Shown here one piece after another: positions 1 to 8,308 of a DNA stretch of 64,000 nt. Position numbers and translations under genes: made by a program. The notes below the pieces were generated by a model that had not been told where the DNA came from, made no database searches, and saw only the letters and a program-made list of their open reading frames with translations. Where the stretch lies: positions 1,488,001 to 1,552,000 of the forward strand of contig NZ_CP033932.1 of the NCBI RefSeq assembly GCF_003815975.1, read 5' to 3'. This DNA is from Chryseobacterium bernardetii. Its GTDB lineage: Bacteria; Bacteroidota; Bacteroidia; Flavobacteriales; Weeksellaceae. How positions within the stretch are numbered: position 1 is the stretch's first letter; every line of letters starts with the position of its first letter.

Positions 1-405
1 GTATATTCAAAAAATTGAGGGGTAAAATTACTAATTTTATATAAGAATAAAGATTAAAATAAACTGAGTTTAATTTAATAAAAGGTTAAGGTTGAAACGG
101 AAAGTCTGAAAGAAATGTATTATCATTCATTATTTTGATATTATTAATGATGTCTGTTATTTATATAATGCTTAAAAATAAGCGGTTTATATTGGATTAA
201 AAAATATTCTTTAATGATTATTGTATGCTTTCCTTAAAATCTGTTCTTCTTTTTGTGATTGATTAAAATTAGCCTGTATTTTTAGGATAATGAATAGACG
301 TTAAGAAAAATTAATAGAATAAATAGCTAAAAATGTTTAACTTAATGAAAATAGTCCTAAATTTGTTGCCCTTTAAATAAAGAAGGAGTTAAAAATAAGT
401 TTATT
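1..405. other. AT-rich intergenic region, no gene seen
   Basis: No open frame of convincing length, RNA gene or repeat is visible on either strand. The only recognisable element is a promoter-like box near the right end, in front of the TonB-dependent receptor. A purine-rich AGAAGGAG at 381-388 looks like a Shine-Dalgarno sequence, but it lies 17 bases before the ATG. That is too far for a classical site, and such sites are little used in Bacteroidota. Confidence 0.6.
358..365 (+). promoter_or_regulatory. Promoter -7 box for the TonB receptor/DUF5689 operon
   Basis: TAAATTTG matches the Bacteroidota -7 consensus TAnnTTTG exactly. A GTTT at 335-338 sits about 19 bases upstream and could serve as a degenerate -33 element. 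The start codon lies 40 bases downstream, leaving a short leader. Confidence 0.5.
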
Positions 406-3150
406 ATGATTAAAAAACTATCCCTAATCTCTTTGTTTACTTTAATGCCTGCCTCTTTTTACTTTGCGCAAACTACTGTATTTGCGTATGTTAAAGATCA
501 GGATGGTAAGCCTTTGGAGAAAGCAGAAGTAGATCTGGCACAATCCGCGGATGATACATCTGTGGATAAAATTGGATACTTCCAGTTTGTGGATTTAAAA
601 CCTGGCCACTATCTTATTACAGTTACAAAACCAAATTTTGAGTCTAAAATCCTAGAGTTTGATGTAACTGCAGATGAGAAGAGAAAAGATTTAGGTGTTA
701 TTACACTTAATTACAACTTAGGATCAGATGCAGGAGTAATAGTTATTGACGACTCGGCAAATGATACTGAAGAAGGAGGCTCATCTATGCAGCCTACTGT
801 AGGACTTTTAAGTTCAGGAAGAGATGCTTTCCAGAATGTTTCAGCTTTTGAATTGGGGGCTTACTGGTTCAGACCAAGAGGGGTAGATAACAGATTTGAG
901 GATGTACTTTTTAATGGAGTATCCATGTCTAAAAATGATGATGGAAGAATTGACTTCAACAACTGGGGAGGACTGAATGACGTTACAAGATATCCTTACG
1001 AAAATGTAGATAATATTACTCCTTCAGAATATACTTTTGGTAATTTAGGTGGGGTGGTATATTATAATACGAGAGCTTCAAGCTATAGAAAGCAGACTTC
1101 CTTAGCCTATTCATTTACCAACAGAAGTTATCTGCACAGAGCAATGGCTACTTACTCTTCCGGATTAAGCAAGAATGGCTGGGCGTTTACCTTCTCAGGA
1201 AGCAGAAGATGGGGAGACCGAGCTATTCTTGATGGTGTTTATCAGGATGCATATGCTTATTTTGCCTCTATTGAGAAAAAATTCAGTGACAGACATTCCA
1301 TTAACTTAACGGCTTTCGGATCTCCAACTTACAGAGCTTCCAATGCTCCAAATACCCAAGAGGTTTATGACATTATGGGTAAAAACTACAACTCATACTG
1401 GGGATGGCAGGATGGAGAAAAAAGAAACTCCAGAATCAGAAATGTTTTTGAACCGATGTTTATCTTAACAGATTATCTGAAAATTGGTAAAAATTCTAAC
1501 TGGACAAATACTGTTTCTTATCAGTTTGGAAGCGACGCAAGAAGCAGATTAGACTGGTTCCACGCTTCTGATCCCAATCCAACTTACTACAGAAAACTAC
1601 CAAGCTACGGTATTCTAACAGAAGATGAATTCAGACAACAATCACAAATCGACTGGAATTATCTTTACAATACAAACCGTCTTAACCTTACCAAAATGGA
1701 TGGGACAGCAAGAGGTGCCGTGTATACTATTGTAGAAGATGTAAATAAAGATAAAACGTTCAATTTCACCTCTCACTTTGATACTAAATTAAAAGATAAC
1801 TGGAAGCTAAACATCAACTTCAATTATCAGAATTTAAAGTCTGACAACTTCAGAAGAGTTAAAGATTTATTAGGAGCTAATTTTGCTTATAATCTTAATG
1901 CATTCAACGGAGATGCCCAATATGATGCAGATAACACTGACGTAACAGTAAGAAAAGGAGACAGAACTCAATATTCTTACGAATTGACAAGAAATCATTA
2001 CTCTTTAAACATTTCATCTGAAATAGATTTCAATAAGTGGAATGTTATTGCTTCCATCTTCTCTTCTTATTCAGAGGCTTATAGAGAAGGTAACTTCAGA
2101 AGTGGTCTTGCAAGATTTAGAGATAATTCAAAAGGGAAAAGCGCAATATATGACGCTTTAGATGCAGGGATCAAAGGAAAAATTACCTATAAGATCAATG
2201 GAAAGAACTTTATTGTTTATAATGGAGCTTTCTTTAGTTTAGCACCTACTTTGAATGAGATTTATATCAACCCAAGAATGGTTGATTACTTAACACCTGG
2301 GGTTACTAATCAGATGATCAATTCTAATGATTTAAGTTATATCTTAAGAGGGCAGATTCTAAAATTAAGGTTATCTGCTTATTATACTACTATTCAGAAC
2401 GCTACTGAAATTTCAAGATATTATGCTGATGTAAATGACGGCACTTTAGGAAATTCTTTTAGTACTTTAGTAAACGAAGCAATGAGTGGTGTAAATAAGA
2501 GATACATGGGACTTGAATTAGGATTTGATGTTAAGGTAACACCTACATTAAATGCTGTTGGGGTCGCAAGTATTGGAGAATACAAATACACCAACAATCC
2601 TGAAGTTTCTACTTTTGATGACCTTAACGGGTTTAGAGGAACTGATGTTTGGGGCAAGGCAAATGTTAAAGATTATAAGGTAGCAGGAACTCCTCAAAAA
2701 GCATTCTCATTCGGCTTAAAATATAACTCTCCAAAATATTGGTGGGTTGGGGCGTCTGCGAACTATTTGATGGATCAGTATCTTGATTTCTCTGCATTGA
2801 ATAAGACCCCTTATATGTATACTGACTCACAAACCAATGATCCATTCCCTGGTGTAACTCCTGAATTGATAGAACAAATTACTAAACAAAAGAAATTTGA
2901 TAATCAGTTCATGTTGAATGCTAATGCTGGTAAATCTTTCCAGTTTGGAAAATACAGAATGGGAATCAGTGTATCTGTAAATAATATCCTGAACAACAGA
3001 GACTATGTAACCGGAGGATTTGAACAGGGAAGAAATGTAAACTTTAGTGATGCCCTTACAGATGCCCAAAGAGCAACTCCTTATTTCGGGCCAAAACTTT
3101 GGTATGACAGAGGAAGAACTTTCTTTACTAATGTTTATTTAAGATTCTAA
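406..3150 (+). CDS. TonB-dependent outer-membrane receptor with N-terminal carboxypeptidase-like domain
   Basis: An outer-membrane beta-barrel that would import a bound ligand using TonB energy. The 914 residues start with a signal peptide (cleavage near residue 22, FYFA-Q). A carboxypeptidase-regulatory-like beta-sandwich (about 23-105) follows, with the usual 'DQDGKPLEKAEV' type opening. Next come a plug region (about 130-235, with 'FRPRGVDNRFEDVLFNGV') and a long barrel of aromatic-rich strands ending in Phe ('NVYLRF'), as outer-membrane proteins do. It is first in a two-gene operon, 11 bases ahead of a DUF5689 lipoprotein. This resembles SusC/SusD-like pairing, but the partner is not SusD, so the ligand is not predictable. 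I am confident of the family, not of the substrate. Confidence 0.9.
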   Translation: MIKKLSLISLFTLMPASFYFAQTTVFAYVKDQDGKPLEKAEVDLAQSADDTSVDKIGYFQFVDLKPGHYLITVTKPNFESKILEFDVTADEKRKDLGVITLNYNLGSDAGVIVIDDSANDTEEGGSSMQPTVGLLSSGRDAFQNVSAFELGAYWFRPRGVDNRFEDVLFNGVSMSKNDDGRIDFNNWGGLNDVTRYPYENVDNITPSEYTFGNLGGVVYYNTRASSYRKQTSLAYSFTNRSYLHRAMATYSSGLSKNGWAFTFSGSRRWGDRAILDGVYQDAYAYFASIEKKFSDRHSINLTAFGSPTYRASNAPNTQEVYDIMGKNYNSYWGWQDGEKRNSRIRNVFEPMFILTDYLKIGKNSNWTNTVSYQFGSDARSRLDWFHASDPNPTYYRKLPSYGILTEDEFRQQSQIDWNYLYNTNRLNLTKMDGTARGAVYTIVEDVNKDKTFNFTSHFDTKLKDNWKLNINFNYQNLKSDNFRRVKDLLGANFAYNLNAFNGDAQYDADNTDVTVRKGDRTQYSYELTRNHYSLNISSEIDFNKWNVIASIFSSYSEAYREGNFRSGLARFRDNSKGKSAIYDALDAGIKGKITYKINGKNFIVYNGAFFSLAPTLNEIYINPRMVDYLTPGVTNQMINSNDLSYILRGQILKLRLSAYYTTIQNATEISRYYADVNDGTLGNSFSTLVNEAMSGVNKRYMGLELGFDVKVTPTLNAVGVASIGEYKYTNNPEVSTFDDLNGFRGTDVWGKANVKDYKVAGTPQKAFSFGLKYNSPKYWWVGASANYLMDQYLDFSALNKTPYMYTDSQTNDPFPGVTPELIEQITKQKKFDNQFMLNANAGKSFQFGKYRMGISVSVNNILNNRDYVTGGFEQGRNVNFSDALTDAQRATPYFGPKLWYDRGRTFFTNVYLRF

Positions 3151-3161
3151 TAACAACTATA

Positions 3162-5330
3162 ATGAAAAAATATAATTCAATTTTAAAATATATTTTCGTC
3201 GTAGCTGCTTCTCTGTTTGTCGTAACAGGATGTGTGCACGATGATAAATACGACCAGCCTAATCTGGATGGATACGACTGTGCCGATAAAAAAGGTATTG
3301 TAGTGCCATTTGCTGAAGTAAAAGCAAAGTATGATACTAATGGTGGTGAAACCTACGTTTTTCCTGAAGATAAGACTCCAAATGATGAATCGGATGATTT
3401 ATATATGGTAGGTTATGTTTCTTCAAGTGATGAAACAGGAAATATTTATAAGACAATATACATACAGGATGCTCTTGAAAATCCTACCCATGGATTTACA
3501 ATCAGTGTAGATGCGGTAAGTACTTATACAAGGTATCCTCAGGGATCTAAAGTGTATGTTAAGCTTAACGGACTTGCTGTTGGTAACTATGGAACCCTTG
3601 TGCAGCTTGGTGTAAAATTAGGATCAGAGTCTAAAGGTTCTGTATCAAGAATTCCTGAAAAGCTTGTTGGGAAATATATTTTCAGATCTTGTGGCCCAAA
3701 AGGAAAAATAATTCCTAAGGTGATGAAGCTAGCAGATATGAGTGATCTTGCTGATCAGTATTTAGGATGTTTAATTCAGGTAAATGATGTAGAATTTGAT
3801 GCAAGAGCATTATGTACTACTTATGCACCGAATGGTGTAACAGTAGATAAAACTATTGGTGAAGGATGGACAGGTACAAAATATGCAAAAACAGCGGTAG
3901 TAAGAAACAGTGGGTATGCTTCATTTGCCAATCAGCTTGTGCCTTCAGGTAAAGGTCAGTTTGTAGGGATTTATAGTAAATTCAAATCAGGAACTAGTGC
4001 TACTACTTACCAGTTGTATATCAACAGGACTGAAGATCTTAACATGAAAACTTTCCCTCGTTTAGACTTACTTACTGAAAGTCCTTGTGACTTTAACCCA
4101 AGCAAATTAACTCCTAAAACGGTTGCAGATATTAAGCAACTTGCTGCAGGAACTACAAATTGGGTGCAGATTACAGGAGATTATTCTCTTACTGCTCAGG
4201 TTGTTGCTAATGACGAGACAGGAAACATTTACAAATATGTATATATAGAAGATGCAACAGGAGGAATCAGAGTGAATATAAACAAAACCAATCTATATCT
4301 TGACAGTAGATTCAGATTAGGAAAAGATGTTAATATTAAACTTAAAAACCTTTATGTAAGAAGTGTAAATGGAGAAATTCAACTAGGATCTTTATTCAAC
4401 AATAATACTCAGTTTGGGCAGATTGAAGAAGCTGATATGTATAAATATTTCTTCGATAGCAATACTGCTCCAAGAGCTGTGGTGCCTACAGAAAGAACTA
4501 TTTCTCAATTATCAATGGCTGATGTCGGAAGATGGATTAAAATCAAAGATGTTCAGTTTGTAAACGGAGATTTAGGGAAAACGTTAACTGACGGAACTTC
4601 AGTTACCAGCAGAACTCTTGAAGACTGTTCAGGAAATACTGTTGTCTTAAGAACAAGCGGACAGGCAAAATTTGGTTCTGTTTCTCCAGGAAGTTATGAA
4701 GTAAAAGGAGGAAAAGGTGATGTTTATGCGGCTTTGAGTGTTTATAATGGAGTTTATCAATTATGGATTACCAAATTAGCTAATATTGATTTTGATGCTC
4801 CTAGATGTGATGGCAGTGTGTATACACCGCTTCCTGTTCTTTATAAAGACGATTTTGCTGCTGGTGGATTCAGTACAGACTGGATAACAGTTAACAAAGT
4901 AGGACCAAATCAATTCTGGAATACATCAAACCAAGGAAATGGTACTAATTATTATGCTATGATGAATGGTAATGCTGGTGGTGCTGGAAATAACTTTGCT
5001 AATGAAGACTGGTTAATCTCTAAAGCAGTAAGCTTAGCTGGAAAATCTAAAGCAGTAGTAACCTTTACTACCGATGTAAGATATGCAGGAAATGCTTTAC
5101 AGGTATATGCTACAGACAATTATACAGGAGATGTAGCGACTACTACCTGGACCCAGCTTCCGGCAACACTTGATACCAATACCGGTGCATTCGGAGATTG
5201 GGTAAGCTCTGGAAATGTTGACTTAAGCGCTTTCTTAGGCAAAAATGTAAGAATAGCATTCAAGTACACTTCTACAACAGCGGCGGCTGCAACGTGGGAA
5301 GTAGATGATTTTAAAATTAAAGGACAATAA
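3162..5330 (+). CDS. DUF5689 domain lipoprotein with C-terminal choice-of-anchor J domain
   Basis: A predicted outer-membrane, probably surface-exposed, lipoprotein of 722 residues. The lipobox VVTGC places the lipidated Cys at residue 24. It is followed by acidic residues (VHDDKYD), compatible with the lipoprotein export signal used by Flavobacteriia to flip lipoproteins outward. Two DUF5689 repeats are visible: each contains 'DETGNIYK.(I/V)YI.DA' (near residues 89 and 352), then a 'G..V.(V/I)KL..L.V' strand. The last 150 residues (from about 570, 'YKDDFAAGGFSTDW' to 'WEVDDFKIKG') look like a choice-of-anchor J / MAM-like jelly roll. It follows the TonB receptor by 11 bases and is closed by a strong terminator, so the two form a complete operon. 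The role is inferred as ligand capture for the receptor; no enzyme motif is seen. Confidence 0.8.
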   Translation: MKKYNSILKYIFVVAASLFVVTGCVHDDKYDQPNLDGYDCADKKGIVVPFAEVKAKYDTNGGETYVFPEDKTPNDESDDLYMVGYVSSSDETGNIYKTIYIQDALENPTHGFTISVDAVSTYTRYPQGSKVYVKLNGLAVGNYGTLVQLGVKLGSESKGSVSRIPEKLVGKYIFRSCGPKGKIIPKVMKLADMSDLADQYLGCLIQVNDVEFDARALCTTYAPNGVTVDKTIGEGWTGTKYAKTAVVRNSGYASFANQLVPSGKGQFVGIYSKFKSGTSATTYQLYINRTEDLNMKTFPRLDLLTESPCDFNPSKLTPKTVADIKQLAAGTTNWVQITGDYSLTAQVVANDETGNIYKYVYIEDATGGIRVNINKTNLYLDSRFRLGKDVNIKLKNLYVRSVNGEIQLGSLFNNNTQFGQIEEADMYKYFFDSNTAPRAVVPTERTISQLSMADVGRWIKIKDVQFVNGDLGKTLTDGTSVTSRTLEDCSGNTVVLRTSGQAKFGSVSPGSYEVKGGKGDVYAALSVYNGVYQLWITKLANIDFDAPRCDGSVYTPLPVLYKDDFAAGGFSTDWITVNKVGPNQFWNTSNQGNGTNYYAMMNGNAGGAGNNFANEDWLISKAVSLAGKSKAVVTFTTDVRYAGNALQVYATDNYTGDVATTTWTQLPATLDTNTGAFGDWVSSGNVDLSAFLGKNVRIAFKYTSTTAAAATWEVDDFKIKGQ

Positions 5331-5350
5331 TTATTGTTTCTACATAGTAA

Positions 5351-5379
5351 AAGCCAGCTCGGAAGAGCTGGCTTTTTTA
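5351..5379 (+). terminator. Rho-independent terminator of the TonB receptor/DUF5689 operon
   Basis: A 10-bp perfect stem AAGCCAGCTC/GAGCTGGCTT with a GGAA loop, followed by a T run. It begins 21 bases after the DUF5689 stop codon. Confidence 0.9.
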
Positions 5380-5426
5380 TGAAATATAAGTGTAGCTATT
5401 ATAATTATTTATTTTACTATATTTTT

Positions 5427-5703
5427 ATGAAAAAGGAAGAGCAAGGGATGCACGGGAAAGAAGAGGAGAGAAAGTTGATAAATAGCGTTGTCTCAATTAC
5501 ATTAAAAAACCAAACTTTTTTTCAAGGTATATTAATGAATGTGCCAAATGACTGGTGTTATTAAAAATATATTTAGTCCTAATGCAACTTGGTTAGAGTT
5601 GGAAGCATGTATGTACAAAGAAATACGTGCTATTTATTTTGATGATGATTATATTAATTCCTTAAAATTAATATTACCTTCAATTACTTCCGTCAACAAG
5701 TAA
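5427..5703 (+). pseudogene. Small frame-disrupted hypothetical gene
   Basis: Two overlapping short frames look like the halves of one protein. The first runs from ATG 5427 to the stop at 5564 (45 aa, with 'NSVVSITLKNQTFFQGILMN'). The second, in the +1 frame, runs from 5548 to 5703 (51 aa, with 'NATWLELEACMYKEIRAIYFDDD'). Together they read as a compact beta-rich protein of about 90 residues of a 'VSI.L.N...F.GI' plus 'W.ELE....EIRAIYF' type, which recalls small Sm-like barrels. That likeness is my impression only. A one-base indel in the 5548-5564 overlap would explain the break; a sequencing error or two genuine tiny genes are alternatives. Confidence 0.35.
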
Positions 5704-5734
5704 AATAATATTTAAGAGAATTTTTAGCATAAAC

Positions 5735-5765
5735 AAAAAACCACCGCAAAAGCAGTGGTTTTTAT
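5735..5765. terminator. Bidirectional terminator between the disrupted gene and the DUF6702 gene
   Basis: AAAAACCACCGC, AAAA loop, GCAGTGGTTTTT. The single non-matching pair is C-A on the plus strand but a G-T wobble on the minus strand, so it folds best as the terminator of the minus-strand DUF6702 gene. Confidence 0.8.
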
Positions 5766-5782
5766 ATTACAAAATTATTTAT

Positions 5783-6253
5783 CTAAAAAGAAACCTCATT
5801 CACTTCTTTTCCTCGTTGGAAGTTCATCATTTTCTGGCTGCCTTTATAGGCTATACTTACCAGGTTGATTTGCTTCGGAAAAGTGCTTAAAAGGATCGTA
5901 TTTTTAATCTTTAAGGTATTAATATCCGAAACCCCTCCGGTTTCAAAATATACCCATACAGTTTCTCCGCTGATCTGACTTCCCGTAAAAGTAATTGTTT
6001 TGGGAGCACCATTAACAAACACATCAAAATTATTGTTCACATATTTTTTCACTTCAGCTTCAAATCCTGCTGTGTTAGGATTGATCTTAATAGCGTCAGA
6101 GATATGGCTTGTATTCATTTTTGTGGTAAACTTCAATGTCTTGCTTCCATCAATATAATCCACTTTGGTCATTGAAGAGAAAAAGTCTACATACATAAAA
6201 CTCATTAACACAAAAAATGTTAAAATTCCTGATATATATAAAAGTTTTTTCAT
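5783..6253 (-). CDS. DUF6702 family exported protein
   Basis: A 156-residue protein of unknown function. I start it at the ATG of 'MKKLLYISGILTFF', an obvious signal peptide or membrane anchor, rather than at the upstream Met that adds eight residues. The mature part begins like the family, with a beta-strand 'MTKVDYIDGSKTLKFTTKM', and carries the later pattern 'VNGAPKTITFTG..I.GETVWVYFE' and 'INTLKIKNTILLSTFPKQINLVSI'. DUF6702 proteins in Flavobacteriia are small secreted beta proteins of unknown role. It lies downstream of the LOG-family gene on the same strand but 58 bases away, so operon membership is uncertain. Confidence 0.7.
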   Translation of the reverse strand: MKKLLYISGILTFFVLMSFMYVDFFSSMTKVDYIDGSKTLKFTTKMNTSHISDAIKINPNTAGFEAEVKKYVNNNFDVFVNGAPKTITFTGSQISGETVWVYFETGGVSDINTLKIKNTILLSTFPKQINLVSIAYKGSQKMMNFQRGKEVNEVSF

Positions 6254-6311
6254 CTTAATTAATAGATTTACAATCATTCTTGCTAGTTATGGTTCACAAA
6301 TAATATGCCAA

Positions 6312-7064
6312 TTAAAAGTTTACGTTCACAGAATATTTATCATAGAAAGCTTTAATGTGTGCTACGGCTTCATCAGCAGTGTCTACCACTCTGTAAAGAT
6401 CAAGATCATCTTCTGCAATCATTCCTTCTTTCAGCAAGGTAGCTTTGAACCAGTCTAATAATCCACCCCAGAATTCACTTCCTACCAAAACAATTGGGAA
6501 TTTACCAATTTTATTGGTTTGAATCAAAGTTATTGCTTCAGTAAGCTCATCCAATGTTCCGAAACCTCCCGGCATTACTACAAATCCCTGGGAATATTTT
6601 ATAAACATTACTTTTCTCACGAAAAAGTAGTCGAAGTTCATAGAATAAGACCTGTTGATATATGGATTGAAATGCTGCTCAAAAGGAAGGTCAATATTAA
6701 GTCCTATTGATTTTCCATTTGCATTGAAAGCTCCTTTGTTTCCTGCTTCCATAATTCCAGGGCCTCCGCCGGTAATAATTCCGAAGCCTAGTCTGGTAAT
6801 CTTCTCAGCAATTTCTACAGCCATTTCATAGTATTTATTTTCCGGTTTCAGACGTGCTGAACCGAATATAGATACACATGGTCCAATTTTTACCAGTTTT
6901 TCATAACCATCTACAAACTCAGCCATAACTTTGAAGACCATCCAGCTGTCTTTGGTAATAGTTTCATCCCAAGTTTTCTGTCTGAAGCTGTTGTGCAGTT
7001 TAGTTTCGTTAATATCTAATTCCGGGTTTACCAGGCTTTCATCCCTAATTCCATCCATTTCCAT
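6312..7064 (-). CDS. LOG-family (TIGR00730) Rossmann-fold nucleotide-binding protein
   Basis: A 250-residue cytosolic protein of the 'lonely guy' / TIGR00730 family. Characterised members cleave AMP or cytokinin ribotides to ribose 5-phosphate and base. It shows both hallmark motifs: a nucleotide-binding 'GGGPGIMEA' (about 99-107) and 'PGGFGTLDE' (about 166-174), plus the 'FGSAR' strand before the first. The longest frame starts with TTG at 7070; the ATG at 7062-7064 is preferred. It is the last gene of the kinase/RapZ-domain/MurU operon, 10 bases after the MurU-like gene. The enzymatic substrate is inferred from the family; its connection to sugar recycling is only positional. Confidence 0.85.
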   Translation of the reverse strand: MEMDGIRDESLVNPELDINETKLHNSFRQKTWDETITKDSWMVFKVMAEFVDGYEKLVKIGPCVSIFGSARLKPENKYYEMAVEIAEKITRLGFGIITGGGPGIMEAGNKGAFNANGKSIGLNIDLPFEQHFNPYINRSYSMNFDYFFVRKVMFIKYSQGFVVMPGGFGTLDELTEAITLIQTNKIGKFPIVLVGSEFWGGLLDWFKATLLKEGMIAEDDLDLYRVVDTADEAVAHIKAFYDKYSVNVNF

Positions 7065-7074
7065 TTGCAAAAAA

Positions 7075-7788
7075 TTATTTAAAATGTTTTTCGGCTTCTA
7101 TTACAGATTCAGGTCTTCCAACATCTATAAGAATGTTGTCATGCAGAAAACCATGTATATGTTCAGTCTGCATCAGATCAAGATATTCTTCCATAACAGA
7201 GAATTTGCCTTTTCTTTTTATTTTTTCAAAGATAACTGGGTTAATACAATGAACTCCACTGAAGGCAAGGGCTTTAAATCCTTTATTGAATTCAGCCAGC
7301 CTCTGTTCGCCTGTCTGTACATTCAGCCAGCCTCTTAACACCATATCATCATTGAAAAGGAGTTTTCTCGAGCTTTCACGGTCCGATACTGCTAAAGTAG
7401 CAAAATCTTTTACTTTTTTGTGGTACTCCACTAATGCATTAATATTGAGATCAGTTAAAATATCAGCATTTAAAATTAAAAAATCTTCTCCGTGATCAAG
7501 AAATCTTCTGGCAAAAATCAAGCCGCCCCCGGTTTCCAACAGTTTGTTGGTTTCGTCGGAGATTTCAATTCTACAGCCGAAGTTATCATTTTTATTTAAG
7601 AAATCAACAATCTGATCTCCAAAATGATGGATATTAATCACAAAATCCTTTATTCCGTAACTTTTCAGATAATTGATGTTTCTTTCAAGAAGAGGAATAC
7701 CATTCACTTTAGCCAGGGCTTTAGGGTGGTGGTCTGTAAATGGTTTAAGCCTGGTGCCTTTTCCGGCAGCAAAAATAAGAGCCTTCAT
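7075..7788 (-). CDS. MurU-like sugar-1-phosphate nucleotidyltransferase
   Basis: A 237-residue nucleotidyltransferase that would join a sugar 1-phosphate to UTP or a similar NTP. The N-terminus carries the signature 'AAGKGTRLKPFT' (GxGTR at 9-13) and the catalytic-site Lys region 'PKALAKV' (22-28). A central 'LNADILTDLN' supplies the metal-binding Asp. In size and motifs it resembles Pseudomonas MurU, which makes UDP-MurNAc. The upstream AmgK-like kinase gene supports this, because AmgK supplies MurNAc/GlcNAc 1-phosphate in that pathway. Other candidates are glucose- or mannose-1-phosphate transferases of short form. The gene follows the RapZ-domain gene by 37 bases containing a 14-bp tandem duplication. 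Confidence 0.75.
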   Translation of the reverse strand: MKALIFAAGKGTRLKPFTDHHPKALAKVNGIPLLERNINYLKSYGIKDFVINIHHFGDQIVDFLNKNDNFGCRIEISDETNKLLETGGGLIFARRFLDHGEDFLILNADILTDLNINALVEYHKKVKDFATLAVSDRESSRKLLFNDDMVLRGWLNVQTGEQRLAEFNKGFKALAFSGVHCINPVIFEKIKRKGKFSVMEEYLDLMQTEHIHGFLHDNILIDVGRPESVIEAEKHFK

Positions 7789-7813
7789 ATAATAGGAGTT
7801 ATAAATGATGTGT

Positions 7814-7841
7814 ACTGATTGCTCATTACTGATTGCTCATG
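7814..7841. repeat. Two-copy 14-bp tandem repeat at the end of the RapZ-domain gene
   Basis: ACTGATTGCTCATT is followed directly by ACTGATTGCTCATG. On the minus strand it covers the last codons and stop codon of the RapZ-domain gene and the start of the spacer to the MurU-like gene. It looks like a simple slippage duplication that created or moved the stop codon. Confidence 0.8.
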
Positions 7842-8242
7842 TTCAGTTGTGGCTGTTCGTCGTGATGGATAGTTATCAGCGTTCCGTCTGGGTACTTTTC
7901 TCTGATGAATTCAGCAATTTTTATGGCAGAATATACGGATCTGTGCTGCCCGCCTGTACAACCGAAGTTGATCTGCAGGTTTTCAAATCCTCTTTCCAGA
8001 TAATTTTCAATATTAATAGATACAAGAGATTTTACAAGCTCTAAGAATTTTGGCATTTCAGTTTTGGTTTCAAGGTATTCCTGAACACCAATGTCATTTC
8101 CGGTCTGGCTTTTATATTCTTCAATTCTTCCCGGATTTAAAATTCCTCTGCAGTCAAAGGCAAAACCGCCCCCGTTTCCTGAATTGTCTTTTGGAATTCC
8201 TCCTTTTTTATACGAAAAACTGTGGATGTCTATGTGTAGCAT
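7826..8242 (-). CDS. Stand-alone RapZ C-terminal domain protein
   Basis: A 138-residue protein matching only the C-terminal half of RapZ (YvcJ); the N-terminal P-loop kinase-like half is absent. Diagnostic stretches are 'FDCRGILNPGR' (29-39) and 'NFGCTGGQHRSV' (92-103). In E. coli the RapZ C-terminal domain binds glucosamine 6-phosphate and tunes GlmS synthesis through small RNAs. Here the gene sits between an AmgK-like kinase and a MurU-like nucleotidyltransferase, so a sensor of an amino-sugar phosphate for this pathway is a reasonable inference. An enzymatic role is also possible because of the conserved Cys95, His100 and Arg101. Family assignment is firm; function is inferred. Confidence 0.85.
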   Translation of the reverse strand: MLHIDIHSFSYKKGGIPKDNSGNGGGFAFDCRGILNPGRIEEYKSQTGNDIGVQEYLETKTEMPKFLELVKSLVSINIENYLERGFENLQINFGCTGGQHRSVYSAIKIAEFIREKYPDGTLITIHHDEQPQLNMSNQ

Positions 8243-8308
8243 TTCTTCTTTATTTTTTATTTACTGGATTGAACCATTGAGAGTTTTTAAGGTAAATTGT
8301 ATGGTCTT

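Noticed and set aside
381..388. AGAAGGAG as a Shine-Dalgarno site for the TonB receptor
   Set aside because: It lies 17 bases from the ATG, beyond functional spacing, and Bacteroidota rarely use such sites.
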